Part shown: positions 33,273 through 42,421 of the stretch, one piece after another | How positions within the stretch are numbered: position 1 is the stretch's first letter | How the letters are laid out: every line of letters begins with the position of its first letter | NCBI GenBank assembly: GCA_041665525.1 | Contig: JBAYIS010000001.1 | Span: forward strand, 62,001 to 126,000 | DNA from: UBA8401 sp041665525 | GTDB lineage: Bacteria; Bacteroidota; Ignavibacteria; UBA10030; UBA8401 | DNA length: 64,000 nucleotides | Direction of reading: 5' to 3' | Program-made: the position numbers and the translations under genes | Notes under the pieces: model-generated | What the model was told of the DNA's origin: nothing | The model's database searches: none | The model's input: only the letters and a program-made list of their open reading frames with translations

Positions 33273-34412
33273 TTAGATTTTCGCCAATGCCGATTTCAGA
33301 TCTGCAATAATGTCTTCGACATCCTCTATGCCCACCGAGATACGGACCAATCCATCAGTCACGCCGTTCTTGATTCTATCCGCTTTAGGAACGGAAGCAT
33401 GAGTCATCGACGCAGGGTGGGAAATCAGCGTTTCTACTCCGCCGAGAGATTCTGCTAGGGCGCAAAGTTTCACTGACTTCAGAAATTTCTTTGCATTCGC
33501 CAGACTTCCCAAATCAAAGGAGATCATCCCGCCAAATCCCCGCATTTGCTTTTTTGCTAATCCATGCTGAGGATGAGACCGCAATCCAGGGTAATTTACA
33601 GTTCCGACTTTTTTTTGTGTGGCGAGCCATTCGGCGATCTGTTGTGCGCTTTTGCAGTGCTGTTGCATTCGGATGGCAAGTGTTTTTGTGCCGCGGAGAC
33701 AGAGCCATGCATCGAACGGACTCATAATGCCGCCGGTTGCTTTTTGGAGGAATCGTATCCGTTCGATGACTTTGGGATTGCTTGTACCAACAAATCCGCC
33801 AAGCATATCGCTATGGCCGTTAAGATATTTTGTAACGCTGTGCAGAACAATGTCGATTCCCATTTCCAGAGGTTGTTGCAAGTAGGGGGTGGCAAATGTG
33901 TTGTCCACAACGGAAAGGATTTTCCGTTCTTTTGCAAACCTGGCGATTGCATTCAGATCCGTAATCTTCATCGTGGGATTTGTCGGCGTTTCAACGAATA
34001 TCATCTTTGTGTTCGGCTTAAATGCTTTTACCACATTGTCGATTATAGTCGTGTCGATGAAATCGAACTGCAATCCGTAGTTTTCAAGGACCAATTTTCC
34101 GATCCGGTATGTACCACCGTAGACATCGTTGGTAACAATAACGTGGTCGCCAGGATTCAACAACCGGAAGATTGCATCTTCAGCGGCCATACCGGAACCG
34201 AACGCCATCCCTTCCGCGGCATTTTCCAATGCGGCAATATTCTTCTCCAGCGCCGTCCGTGTCGGATTTGATACTCGGGAATATTCATATCCTTTGTTCT
34301 TACCGAGCCCTTCCTGCACATAAGTGGAAGTCAAAAAAACAGGCGTCATCACGGCGCCTGTAGACGGATCGGGTGTTTGTCCTGCGTGGACAGCTTTCGT
34401 AGAAAATTTCAT
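33273..34412 (-). CDS. Cystathionine gamma-lyase/synthase-type PLP enzyme
   Basis: A 379-residue Cys/Met metabolism PLP enzyme. The Schiff-base lysine is Lys195 in H-S-V-T-K-Y-L-N-G-H-S-D. G-Y-E-Y-S-R-V-S-N-P-T-R near the start and S-L-G-G-V-E-T-L near the end are family signatures. It sits downstream of a cystathionine beta-synthase gene, so cystathionine gamma-lyase (cystathionine to cysteine, reverse transsulfuration) is the best reading. Sequence alone does not exclude gamma-synthase activity. Its ATG overlaps the small upstream gene by four bases. Confidence 0.88.
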   Translation of the reverse strand: MKFSTKAVHAGQTPDPSTGAVMTPVFLTSTYVQEGLGKNKGYEYSRVSNPTRTALEKNIAALENAAEGMAFGSGMAAEDAIFRLLNPGDHVIVTNDVYGGTYRIGKLVLENYGLQFDFIDTTIIDNVVKAFKPNTKMIFVETPTNPTMKITDLNAIARFAKERKILSVVDNTFATPYLQQPLEMGIDIVLHSVTKYLNGHSDMLGGFVGTSNPKVIERIRFLQKATGGIMSPFDAWLCLRGTKTLAIRMQQHCKSAQQIAEWLATQKKVGTVNYPGLRSHPQHGLAKKQMRGFGGMISFDLGSLANAKKFLKSVKLCALAESLGGVETLISHPASMTHASVPKADRIKNGVTDGLVRISVGIEDVEDIIADLKSALAKI

Positions 34413-34684
34413 TGTTTGCTCCCTGATGGCGGATAATTTAAAAAATCTTTTTCAGTCAAGTGGTTCTCTTCAAGGATCATCAATCCTTCATTGCTTAATT
34501 TATGGGAACGGGCCCGTAAAAAACCCAGGACCGCTTCCTTCGAAGTGACATGAGGACTTTTCCGCACTTCGGCATACTTCTCGGCATGCGTTTGGGAATT
34601 GTTCTTGATGATCGTGCGGAACGGATCACGAACGACGGAGACAAGCTGGTCTAACTTATCGGATGCGCTTTTATCCCACTGCAT
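34409..34684 (-). CDS. Small protein within the transsulfuration operon (possible PCP_red-like domain)
   Basis: A 91-residue soluble protein between cystathionine beta-synthase (15 bases upstream) and the gamma-lyase (four-base overlap). W-D-K-S-A-S-D-K-L near the start, D-P-F-R-T, and H-A-E-K-Y-A-E-V-R then V-T-S-K-E-A-V resemble the short light-independent protochlorophyllide-reductase C-terminal (PCP_red) domain found alone in several bacteria. That resemblance is by eye. No cysteines. Tight placement suggests co-translation with the transsulfuration enzymes, but no role is known. Confidence 0.7.
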   Translation of the reverse strand: MQWDKSASDKLDQLVSVVRDPFRTIIKNNSQTHAEKYAEVRKSPHVTSKEAVLGFLRARSHKLSNEGLMILEENHLTEKDFLNYPPSGSKQ

Positions 34685-34699
34685 AATGTCGAGGAAGTT

Positions 34700-36088
34700 T
34701 TAGTGAGACATATATTCCAGCACGTCGAATCGGGTAACAATCCCGATCGGCTTGGCGTGATCAGTGATGATCACCGCCGGAACCTTTTGCATGAAGTATT
34801 TCACGGCAATGTTCACCTCTTCGTTCATATGGACCTCTGGAAGGGGATGTTCCATTGCAGTAGTTACGCTTTTGTCAAAGTTTGCAGCATCATCCACAAC
34901 GCAGGAAAGCAAATTCGATTCGGTAACGAGACCGATTGATTTTCCCAATTCAATTACTGGAAGCTGAGAGATGTTATGCTTTTTAATCAATTCGATCGCT
35001 TGACGAATGGTCGTCGATTTTTGTACGCTGATTAATTCCTGTAATTCGGATTCTTTGCTGTCTATTATGTATTTCAATGTGATCCGCTCCGGTTTCAGGA
35101 ATCCGTTCTCCCGCATCCACAAATCGTTATAGATCTTGCTGACATACCTGCTGCCGCTGTCCGGAAGGATAATGACGACGACCGTGTCTTCCGGTAATTT
35201 TTTACAATATTCCAGTCCTGCATGAATCGCTGTTCCGGACGATCCTCCGACAAAAATACCTTCCTCGCGTGTCATTTTTCGGGCAGCAAGGAATGAATCG
35301 CGGTCATCGGCCATGATCACTTCATCCACGTAATTGAAGTCGAGCGTTTTGGGGATATAGTCCTGTCCGATTCCTTCAATCTTATATGTTTTAAAAACCG
35401 GATCAAATTTCTTCTTATAGAAATATTCCTGAAGGATTGAACCCTTAATATCGACTCCGATCACTTTAATGTCCGGATTTTTTTCTTTGAGAAATTTCGC
35501 AGCACCGGTAATCGTTCCGCCGGTCCCGAGTCCGCAAATAAAATAGTCGATCTGTCCGCCGGTCTGTTCCCAGATCTCCGGGCCGGTGGTCTTATAATGC
35601 GATTCAGGATTTTTCGGATTCTCATACTGGTCGGCAAGAATGGAATTCGGAGTTTCCCGCACTCGCTGCTTCGCCACTTCGGTGTAACTTTCAGGGGATT
35701 CATGCGGTACAGCAGTCGGCGTGACGATCACTTCTGCACCGAACGCTCGGAGGTTGCTGATTTTCTCGGCACTCATTTTATCCGGCATCGTGAAGACAGT
35801 TTTGTACCCTTTCACTGCTGCGGCAATCGCGAGTCCCATGCCGGTATTGCCGGACGTTGATTCCACAATAGTGCCGCCCGGTTTTATCCTTCCCGTACGT
35901 TCCGCATCTTCAATGATCTCCACGCCAATCCGGTCTTTAATAGATCCTCCCGGATTGAACGCTTCCACTTTAACGAAGATATGTGGCTTCAAACCTTTGT
36001 TGATCTTGTTCAACTTGATCAACGGCGTGTTGCCGATTGTTTCGAGGATGTTATTGAAATATTTTATTTTGGAAAGATCTTTGGACAT
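34700..36088 (-). CDS. Cystathionine beta-synthase
   Basis: A 462-residue fold-type II PLP enzyme with two C-terminal CBS domains. The PLP lysine is Lys51 in G-G-S-I-K-D-R; S-G-N-T-G-M-G binds the phosphate. The catalytic part ends at about 320 and the CBS pair spans about 340-460. It condenses serine and homocysteine to cystathionine; O-acetylserine sulfhydrylase activity is the alternative. The CBS pair and the gamma-lyase neighbour favour beta-synthase. The ATG at 36088 has AGGTG six bases before it; the frame is open further upstream without a better site. Confidence 0.92.
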   Translation of the reverse strand: MSKDLSKIKYFNNILETIGNTPLIKLNKINKGLKPHIFVKVEAFNPGGSIKDRIGVEIIEDAERTGRIKPGGTIVESTSGNTGMGLAIAAAVKGYKTVFTMPDKMSAEKISNLRAFGAEVIVTPTAVPHESPESYTEVAKQRVRETPNSILADQYENPKNPESHYKTTGPEIWEQTGGQIDYFICGLGTGGTITGAAKFLKEKNPDIKVIGVDIKGSILQEYFYKKKFDPVFKTYKIEGIGQDYIPKTLDFNYVDEVIMADDRDSFLAARKMTREEGIFVGGSSGTAIHAGLEYCKKLPEDTVVVIILPDSGSRYVSKIYNDLWMRENGFLKPERITLKYIIDSKESELQELISVQKSTTIRQAIELIKKHNISQLPVIELGKSIGLVTESNLLSCVVDDAANFDKSVTTAMEHPLPEVHMNEEVNIAVKYFMQKVPAVIITDHAKPIGIVTRFDVLEYMSH

Positions 36089-36241
36089 AATGCACCTGAT
36101 TTTTATCAATATAGTTTTTTTGATGAGGAGAATCAAGAAACGAATCCGCTAAATTGTACAAAATTCAATAAGTTACGGCAATTTCACTCGTTGACTTACC
36201 ATCCCATTTTTTGTACCTTAAAAAAAGAAAGTGAGAAAAAT

Positions 36242-36850
36242 TTGGGGAATTACATCGTTTCTTTCTTCATCAGCTATTTTATCGGATCGATTCCCACGGC
36301 GTATCTGGTGGTGAAGGGAACGTCTGATGTCGATATACGAAATGTCGGCAGCGGCAATGTTGGCGGTCGAAATGCACTGGAAGTGACAGGGAAGAAATGG
36401 ATTGGAGTGGTTGTGACCATTGTAGACCTGCTGAAGGGTGTCGTCAGCGTTTTGATTGGTGCTGCGATGTTTGATGATGCGATGGCACCGGTTTCGGCGG
36501 CGATGTTCGGCTCAGTGCTTGGTCATTGTTATCCTGTCTGGTTGAAATTCCACGGTGGAAGAGGTCTGGCAACCGGCGCCGGCGCGTTATTGGCAACGAG
36601 TGCTGTATGGGTAGGATTGTGGCTCGTTTTCTATTTTGGATTCGAGAAGATCACGAAGAATGTGCATGCGTCAAGTGTTATTGCGCTTGTGATTCTTCCG
36701 CCGACAATGTATTTCCTGCCGGACCAATGGTTGAGTATGGTCATCCCCGGATATTTTACACCGGCTGGTTTTTTTGCAGCCGGCAGTTCTATTGTTGCAG
36801 TGTGCTTATCTCGTCATATCGAACCAATCAAAGAATATTTCCATGAGTAA
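36242..36850 (+). CDS. plsY: Acyl-phosphate glycerol-3-phosphate acyltransferase PlsY
   Basis: A 202-residue membrane protein with about five helices. G-S-I-P-T-A-Y-L near the start, G-S-G-N-V-G-G-R-N-A (usual N-x-G-x-x-N) and K-F-H-G-G-R-G-L-A-T-G are the three catalytic PlsY motifs. It makes lysophosphatidic acid from acyl-phosphate. No ATG is available at the right place; TTG at 36242 starts the first helix and is chosen. The 3' end overlaps the protease gene by eight bases. Confidence 0.92.
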   Translation: MGNYIVSFFISYFIGSIPTAYLVVKGTSDVDIRNVGSGNVGGRNALEVTGKKWIGVVVTIVDLLKGVVSVLIGAAMFDDAMAPVSAAMFGSVLGHCYPVWLKFHGGRGLATGAGALLATSAVWVGLWLVFYFGFEKITKNVHASSVIALVILPPTMYFLPDQWLSMVIPGYFTPAGFFAAGSSIVAVCLSRHIEPIKEYFHE

Positions 36851-37952
36851 AATACTTCTCAGTGCTCTTGTTTTCCTGCTGATTTTCGACTCTACTATTG
36901 CGCAAAATGTGAACGAAGAAATCTCGCATTCGCGGCAGAATGCAATCACACGCACGGTGGATGCCGTCAGCGCTGCCGTGGTCGGCATTAATGTCATTGA
37001 AGTGCGCGAGTACCGCGATCCGTTCGCGAATTTTTTCGGCAACGATCCGTTCTTCAATCAGTTCTTCGGGAATAGGAATTACAAGCAAGAAGTAAAGGGT
37101 CTCGGATCAGGATTCATCATTTCATCCGACGGATATGTGATCACAAACGATCACGTGGCGGGGAATGCAAAACAGATCACTGTTACTTTGACGAACGGAA
37201 AGAAATATCAAGCGGCGATTATTGGTACGGATCTTGTCACAGACGTATGCCTGCTAAAACTGGCTCCCGAAAAAGGGGAGACATTTCCGTATGTCCAACT
37301 TGGGAATTCCGATGAAGTACTGATCGGCGAGTGGGTCATCGCTCTCGGCAACCCTTTCGGATTGTTTGATAATATCGATAAACCGATTGTCACCGTTGGC
37401 GTTATCAGCGCGAAAGGAATGAATCTGAATGTAGACAACAACCGTTCGTACCGGGGATTGATTCAGACAGATGCCGTCATCAATTCCGGGAACAGCGGAG
37501 GACCGCTTGTTAACAGTGTCGGCGAAGTTATCGGTATCAATACGTTGATCTATACAGCGGGAGTTAGTCAAGCGTACATCGGCTATGGCTTTGCATTGCC
37601 TATCAACCGAGTGAAGACCATCATTGATGAATTACAGACGAAGGGAAAAGTGGAACGGAACTTCTGGACCGGCATCGACGTGCGCCCCGTTGATGTGCAG
37701 ATCGCACGGTATTTTGGGTTGAAACAAGCACAAGGAGTGATCGTCAGCGACATCCAGAAAAACAGTCCTGCGGACAGAGCAGGATTGCTCATTGCCGATA
37801 TCATTGTGGAGATCAATGGAGAGAGGATCATCACCAATGATAATCTGATCAGTATCATGCAGGAAAGCCGTGCAGGTGATAAGTGGAAAATTAAAGTGTA
37901 TCGCGATAAAAAAATAGTCACCATAGACCTCACATTAGAAAAGCAGAATTAA
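36843..37952 (+). CDS. HtrA/DegP-like periplasmic serine protease
   Basis: A 369-residue protease with a signal peptide (residues 1-20), a trypsin-like domain and one PDZ domain at the C-terminus. The triad is His104 (T-N-D-H-V), Asp134 (V-T-D-V-C-L-L-K-L) and Ser218 (N-S-G-N-S-G-G-P-L). It degrades misfolded envelope proteins. A single PDZ is DegS-like, but a periplasmic soluble form is predicted because the N-terminus looks cleavable. It overlaps the plsY end and abuts purB. Confidence 0.93.
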   Translation: MSKILLSALVFLLIFDSTIAQNVNEEISHSRQNAITRTVDAVSAAVVGINVIEVREYRDPFANFFGNDPFFNQFFGNRNYKQEVKGLGSGFIISSDGYVITNDHVAGNAKQITVTLTNGKKYQAAIIGTDLVTDVCLLKLAPEKGETFPYVQLGNSDEVLIGEWVIALGNPFGLFDNIDKPIVTVGVISAKGMNLNVDNNRSYRGLIQTDAVINSGNSGGPLVNSVGEVIGINTLIYTAGVSQAYIGYGFALPINRVKTIIDELQTKGKVERNFWTGIDVRPVDVQIARYFGLKQAQGVIVSDIQKNSPADRAGLLIADIIVEINGERIITNDNLISIMQESRAGDKWKIKVYRDKKIVTIDLTLEKQN

Positions 37953-39248
37953 ATGATAACACGGTATACCCGCCCGGTGATGGGCAATATTTTTACCGAT
38001 GAGAACCGATATGCCATCTGGCTGGAAATTGAACTGTTAGCGTGTGAAGCGCAAGCGGAACTCGGCATCATTCCAAAGGAATCCGTCAAGACGATACGCG
38101 AAAAGGCCAAATTCAATGTGGAACGCATCAACGAGATCGAAGCAGAAGTGAAGCATGATGTCATCGCATTCCTGACCAGCGTGGGAGAATTCGTCGGACC
38201 TGATTCCCGATTTATCCATCTCGGCATGACCTCTTCCGATGTTGTGGATACGGCACTCTCGGTGCAGATGAAACAAGCGGGTGAATTATTATTGAAAGAC
38301 GTGATTGAACTGCGTGATGTTCTTGCACGACGCGCAAAAGAGTTCAAATTGACCGTAATGATCGGCCGTTCACACGGCATTCATGCCGAACCGACGACCT
38401 TCGGTCTGAAACTTGCCCTGTGGTACGACGAAACCAAACGAAACATCGTCCGTCTGCAATCGGCACTGAAAACGATTTCGATCGGCCAAATATCCGGTGC
38501 AGTTGGAACATTCGCACACTTGAGTCCGAATGTGGAAGAATATGTTTGTGCGAAACTTGGCCTCACTCCCGCGCCTGTGTCAACGCAGGTAATCCAGCGT
38601 GACAGGCACGCAGAATTCCTGACCACGCTCGCTGTCATCGGCAGCTCGTTGGATAAATTCGCAACGGAGATCCGTCATCTGCAGCGAACGGAAGTGCTGG
38701 AAGCAGAAGAGTATTTTTCAGAGAAACAAAAAGGCTCCTCCGCGATGCCGCACAAACGGAATCCGATCACCTGTGAACAAATTTCTGGTCTCGCCCGTGT
38801 ATTGCGAGGAAATGCCCAGGCGGCGCTGGAAAATGTCGCACTCTGGCATGAACGGGATATTTCCCATTCGTCCGTAGAGCGGATCATTGTTCCGGATTCG
38901 TGTATCGTATTGGATCACATGCTCGCGAAGTTCACATCCATCATCGATAAACTGCTCGTGTATCCCGAGAACATGAAAAGGAATCTTGATATAACACACG
39001 GTCTGCTCTATTCTCAACCGGTGCTGCTTGCACTGGCGAAGAAAGGAATGAAGCGCGAAGATGCATATCGCATTGTGCAGAGGAATGCCATGGATGTATG
39101 GAGATCGAAAAAGAGTTTCAAAGAAATGCTGAAAGCTGATGCGGAGATCTCCGCCGTGTTAACGGACAAGGATCTGGATGATGCATTCGATCCAGGTAAG
39201 AGTTTAACGAATGTCGAATATATCTTCAAACGAGTTGGACTAGTATAA
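37953..39248 (+). CDS. purB: Adenylosuccinate lyase
   Basis: A 431-residue fumarase/aspartase superfamily enzyme. The signature S-S-A-M-P-H-K-R-N-P is intact, with T-S-S-D-V-V-D-T earlier. It cleaves SAICAR and adenylosuccinate in purine and AMP synthesis. Its ATG follows directly on the protease stop codon (TAAATG), so the two are co-transcribed. Confidence 0.96.
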   Translation: MITRYTRPVMGNIFTDENRYAIWLEIELLACEAQAELGIIPKESVKTIREKAKFNVERINEIEAEVKHDVIAFLTSVGEFVGPDSRFIHLGMTSSDVVDTALSVQMKQAGELLLKDVIELRDVLARRAKEFKLTVMIGRSHGIHAEPTTFGLKLALWYDETKRNIVRLQSALKTISIGQISGAVGTFAHLSPNVEEYVCAKLGLTPAPVSTQVIQRDRHAEFLTTLAVIGSSLDKFATEIRHLQRTEVLEAEEYFSEKQKGSSAMPHKRNPITCEQISGLARVLRGNAQAALENVALWHERDISHSSVERIIVPDSCIVLDHMLAKFTSIIDKLLVYPENMKRNLDITHGLLYSQPVLLALAKKGMKREDAYRIVQRNAMDVWRSKKSFKEMLKADAEISAVLTDKDLDDAFDPGKSLTNVEYIFKRVGLV

Positions 39249-39271
39249 TCCTTTATTATGGAAAGAACATT

Positions 39272-40759
39272 ATGGCACAACAATTTAAGAATCTTATCAA
39301 TGGGAAATGGGTCGATGCAAAATCAGGACGAACATTTGAAAACCGAAATCCTGCAAACTGGGAAGAAGTGGTCGGAATTTTCCCCAAATCAGGGAAGGAT
39401 GATGTTGACGAGGCGGTGAAGTGCGCGCGCGCAGCATTTGAAAAATGGAGATTGGTGCCGGCGCCGAAGCGCGGGGATATCATGCGAACGATCGGCGATC
39501 TGATGGTGAAGCGAAAAGAAGAAATAGCACGCGAAATGACACGAGAAATGGGAAAGGTTCTTGCCGAAACGCGCGGCGATGTGCAGGAGGGAATCGATAC
39601 GGCTTATTACGCAGCAACCGAAGGACGCAGACTGTTTGGAAACACTGTGCCTTCCGAGCTCCCGAATAAATTCGCAATGGCGATTCGTGTGCCGATTGGT
39701 GTGGCGGGAATCATCACTCCGTGGAATTTCCCGATGGCGATCCCAACATGGAAAATGTTCCCGGCAATTCTTTCCGGAAACACGTGTGTGTTCAAACCGG
39801 CAAGCGACACGCCGAAAACTGCAGCGATGCTGGTGGAGATTATGATGGAAGCCGGATTGCCGGAAGGCGTTGTCAATATCGTCCATGGCGGCGGCGGTGA
39901 AGTTGGCAATGCAATTGTGTCTCATCCAGATGTTGACCTGATTTCATTTACCGGATCGACAGGAATCGGTAAGCAGATCACCAAGGATGCAGCGGATACA
40001 TTGAAACGCGTATCACTGGAACTCGGCGGAAAGAATGCTCAGATCGTCCTTGCCGATGCTGATCTTGACCTCGCACTGGAAGCAGTGTTATGGGGAGCAT
40101 TCGGTACGACAGGACAACGCTGCACGGCAACCAGCAGGTTGATACTGGAAGAAAAGATCTATGACAAGTTTATGTCGATGTTGGTTGACCGTACCAATAA
40201 ATTAAAACTTGGCGACGGACTTCTTGCAGATTCTCAAGTAGGTCCTTGTGTAAATGAAGGCCAGAGGAACACCGTTCAACAGTACGTTGAAATCGGTAAG
40301 AACGAAGGAGCAAAACTTGTCGCAGGTGGAAGTATCGCGACAGGCGGAGCATTGGCAAAAGGATGGTTTCATCAGCCGACGATCTTTGGTGACGTCACTC
40401 CAGAGATGCGAATTGCAAAAGAGGAGATCTTCGGTCCGGTGCTGTCGGTGATCCGAGCGAAAGATTTTGAAGAATCGATCCGCATCCTGAACAATACGGA
40501 ATATGGATTGTCTTCATCTGTTTTCACTACCAATGTGAATAAAGCATTCACCGCAGTGAGGGATATTCAATCCGGAATTACGTATATTAATTCCGCTACG
40601 ATCGGCGCTGAGGCACACTTGCCTTTCGGCGGCGTTAAAAAGACTGGAAACGGGCACCGCGAAGGGGGTTGGGCGGTATATGATTTCTATACGGAATGGA
40701 AAGCGGTCTATATAGACTATTCCGGTAAACTTCAGCGCGCACAAATCGATAATTATTAA
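39272..40759 (+). CDS. Aldehyde dehydrogenase, probable aminoadipate-semialdehyde dehydrogenase
   Basis: A 495-residue NAD(P)-dependent aldehyde dehydrogenase. P-W-N-F-P-M is the cofactor motif, F-T-G-S-T-G-I-G the Rossmann turn, the general base is in L-E-L-G-G-K-N, and the catalytic cysteine is in G-Q-R-C-T-A. ALDH substrates are hard to tell from sequence. The next gene is lysine 6-aminotransferase, which makes 2-aminoadipate 6-semialdehyde, so that semialdehyde is the likely substrate. The two genes would give lysine to 2-aminoadipate. Confidence 0.88.
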   Translation: MAQQFKNLINGKWVDAKSGRTFENRNPANWEEVVGIFPKSGKDDVDEAVKCARAAFEKWRLVPAPKRGDIMRTIGDLMVKRKEEIAREMTREMGKVLAETRGDVQEGIDTAYYAATEGRRLFGNTVPSELPNKFAMAIRVPIGVAGIITPWNFPMAIPTWKMFPAILSGNTCVFKPASDTPKTAAMLVEIMMEAGLPEGVVNIVHGGGGEVGNAIVSHPDVDLISFTGSTGIGKQITKDAADTLKRVSLELGGKNAQIVLADADLDLALEAVLWGAFGTTGQRCTATSRLILEEKIYDKFMSMLVDRTNKLKLGDGLLADSQVGPCVNEGQRNTVQQYVEIGKNEGAKLVAGGSIATGGALAKGWFHQPTIFGDVTPEMRIAKEEIFGPVLSVIRAKDFEESIRILNNTEYGLSSSVFTTNVNKAFTAVRDIQSGITYINSATIGAEAHLPFGGVKKTGNGHREGGWAVYDFYTEWKAVYIDYSGKLQRAQIDNY

Positions 40760-40775
40760 CTATAGAGTTTCATTA

Positions 40776-40801
40776 CTTCCGGACATTCATTGGTCCGGAA
40801 G
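40776..40801. terminator. Inverted repeat between the lysine genes
   Basis: CTTCCGGAC and GTCCGGAAG form a perfect 9-bp stem with an 8-base loop, 17 bases after the aldehyde dehydrogenase stop. No T run follows, so it could be an RNA hairpin or mRNA stabiliser instead of a terminator. Confidence 0.45.
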
Positions 40802-40972
40802 ATAGTTCCTTCAACGCAATGCTATCTCGCAGACAAACATATAAATTCCTGAAAGGGATCGATGGCCGTCCGTACATCGTGTCAATGTACGAGCATCAGG
40901 AATTCTATTGAGTCTCCGCATACTTTTTCTTCACCAACAATTCTTGACCCAAAAGTATGAAAGGAGATTTAC

Positions 40973-42373
40973 ATGTCTGCAACACTTACCGGAACGAAAG
41001 AACCGACCATTTCAGCCAACGGAAAAAAAACTGTTTTTTCTCCAGTGCACATCGCACCGACAGAAGTGCATAAAACACTTTCCAAGCATATGCTTGCCGA
41101 CGGCTTCGATATGGTCATCGACCTAAAGAAGAGCCAGGGAGCCCATATCTATGATTCCCGGTATGGGAAAAGATTTCTGGATTTCTTTTCTTTTTTTGGA
41201 TCGTCTGCATTGGGTATGAATCACCCCAAATTATTGACGCCGGAGTTTATGGAAAAACTGGCGTATGTCGCTGTTAACAAACCTTCCAATTCCGATGTCT
41301 ACTCTGTAGAGATGGCGGAATTCGTGGAGACATTCGGACAGCTTGCTCAGCCGGCATATCTTCCGTATGCATTCTTCATTGACGGCGGTGCACTCGCGAA
41401 TGAGAATGCCATGAAGACGGCGTTCGACTGGAAAGTCCGAAAGAATTTTGCCAAAGGGTACACAACGGAGAAAGGGCATCAGGTAATTCATTTTCGCCAT
41501 TCGTTTCATGGACGAAGCGGTTACACAATGTCGTTAACAAACACCGATCCGACAAAGACAAACTATTTTCCGAAGTTTAAGTGGCCCCGCATTCATAATC
41601 CGGCTATGCGTTTTCCCATGACGGAAGAGAATCTGCAGCAGGTGATTGATGAAGAGACTCTGGCGATCAAGCAGATTAAGGAAGCGATCATCAATAATAC
41701 GGATGATATTGCTGCCATCATCATCGAACCGATCCAGGCAGAAGGGGGAGACAATCATTTCCGGAAAGAATTCCTTCAGGCGCTCCGGACGATTTGCGAT
41801 GAAAGCGAGATTCTGCTGATCTTTGACGAAGTGCAATCCGGCGTTGGTTTGACAGGAAAGATGTGGGCACACGAACATTTCGTCCAACCCGATCTGATGT
41901 CTTTCGGCAAGAAGACGCACATTTGTGGATTTATGGCAGGAAACAGAATCGACGATATCCTGGACAATGTGTTCCGGAAAGGAAGCCGTATCAATTCCAC
42001 ATTTGGCGGCAATCTGGTGGATATGGTTCGTTCAAAACGAATCTTCGAGATCATTCATGAGGATAGTCTTGTGGAAAATGCCAGGGTGCAGGGAGAGTAT
42101 CTTTTAAATCAGTTAAGTTTGATGACACAGGAATTCCCGAAACTTGCTTCCAATCCACGCGGCCGCGGATTGATGTGTGCGTTCGATCTTGATACAGCAC
42201 AGAACCGTAATCAGCTGATCGATAAAGCGTACGAAGAGGGATTAATCCTGATCGGATGCGGCGATCGTTCGATCCGTTTCCGTACACCGTTGACAATAAA
42301 ACAAGATGAACTGAATGAAGGTCTCGCGATCATTAAAAAAGCAATCAAGGAGTTGAGCGTCGGAGAGTTATAA
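40973..42373 (+). CDS. lat: L-lysine 6-aminotransferase
   Basis: A 466-residue class III PLP aminotransferase. F-F-I-D-G-G-A-L-A-N-E-N-A-M-K binds PLP, I-F-D-E-V-Q-S-G-V-G-L-T-G is the acidic motif, and S-F-G-K-K carries the Schiff-base lysine. The long N-terminus with D-L-K-K-S-Q-G-A-H-I-Y-D is the lysine 6-transaminase pattern. It transfers the epsilon-amino group to 2-oxoglutarate. AAGGAG precedes the ATG. 213 bases separate it from the upstream aldehyde dehydrogenase. Confidence 0.93.
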   Translation: MSATLTGTKEPTISANGKKTVFSPVHIAPTEVHKTLSKHMLADGFDMVIDLKKSQGAHIYDSRYGKRFLDFFSFFGSSALGMNHPKLLTPEFMEKLAYVAVNKPSNSDVYSVEMAEFVETFGQLAQPAYLPYAFFIDGGALANENAMKTAFDWKVRKNFAKGYTTEKGHQVIHFRHSFHGRSGYTMSLTNTDPTKTNYFPKFKWPRIHNPAMRFPMTEENLQQVIDEETLAIKQIKEAIINNTDDIAAIIIEPIQAEGGDNHFRKEFLQALRTICDESEILLIFDEVQSGVGLTGKMWAHEHFVQPDLMSFGKKTHICGFMAGNRIDDILDNVFRKGSRINSTFGGNLVDMVRSKRIFEIIHEDSLVENARVQGEYLLNQLSLMTQEFPKLASNPRGRGLMCAFDLDTAQNRNQLIDKAYEEGLILIGCGDRSIRFRTPLTIKQDELNEGLAIIKKAIKELSVGEL

Positions 42374-42421
42374 GCATTCGCATCGCCGTTGAGCAATCCC
42401 GCGGAATAGAAAAAAATCTAA

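Noticed and set aside
33564..34271. 235-codon plus-strand frame
   Set aside because: It lies fully antisense to the PLP lyase gene, which has an intact active site and codon pattern.
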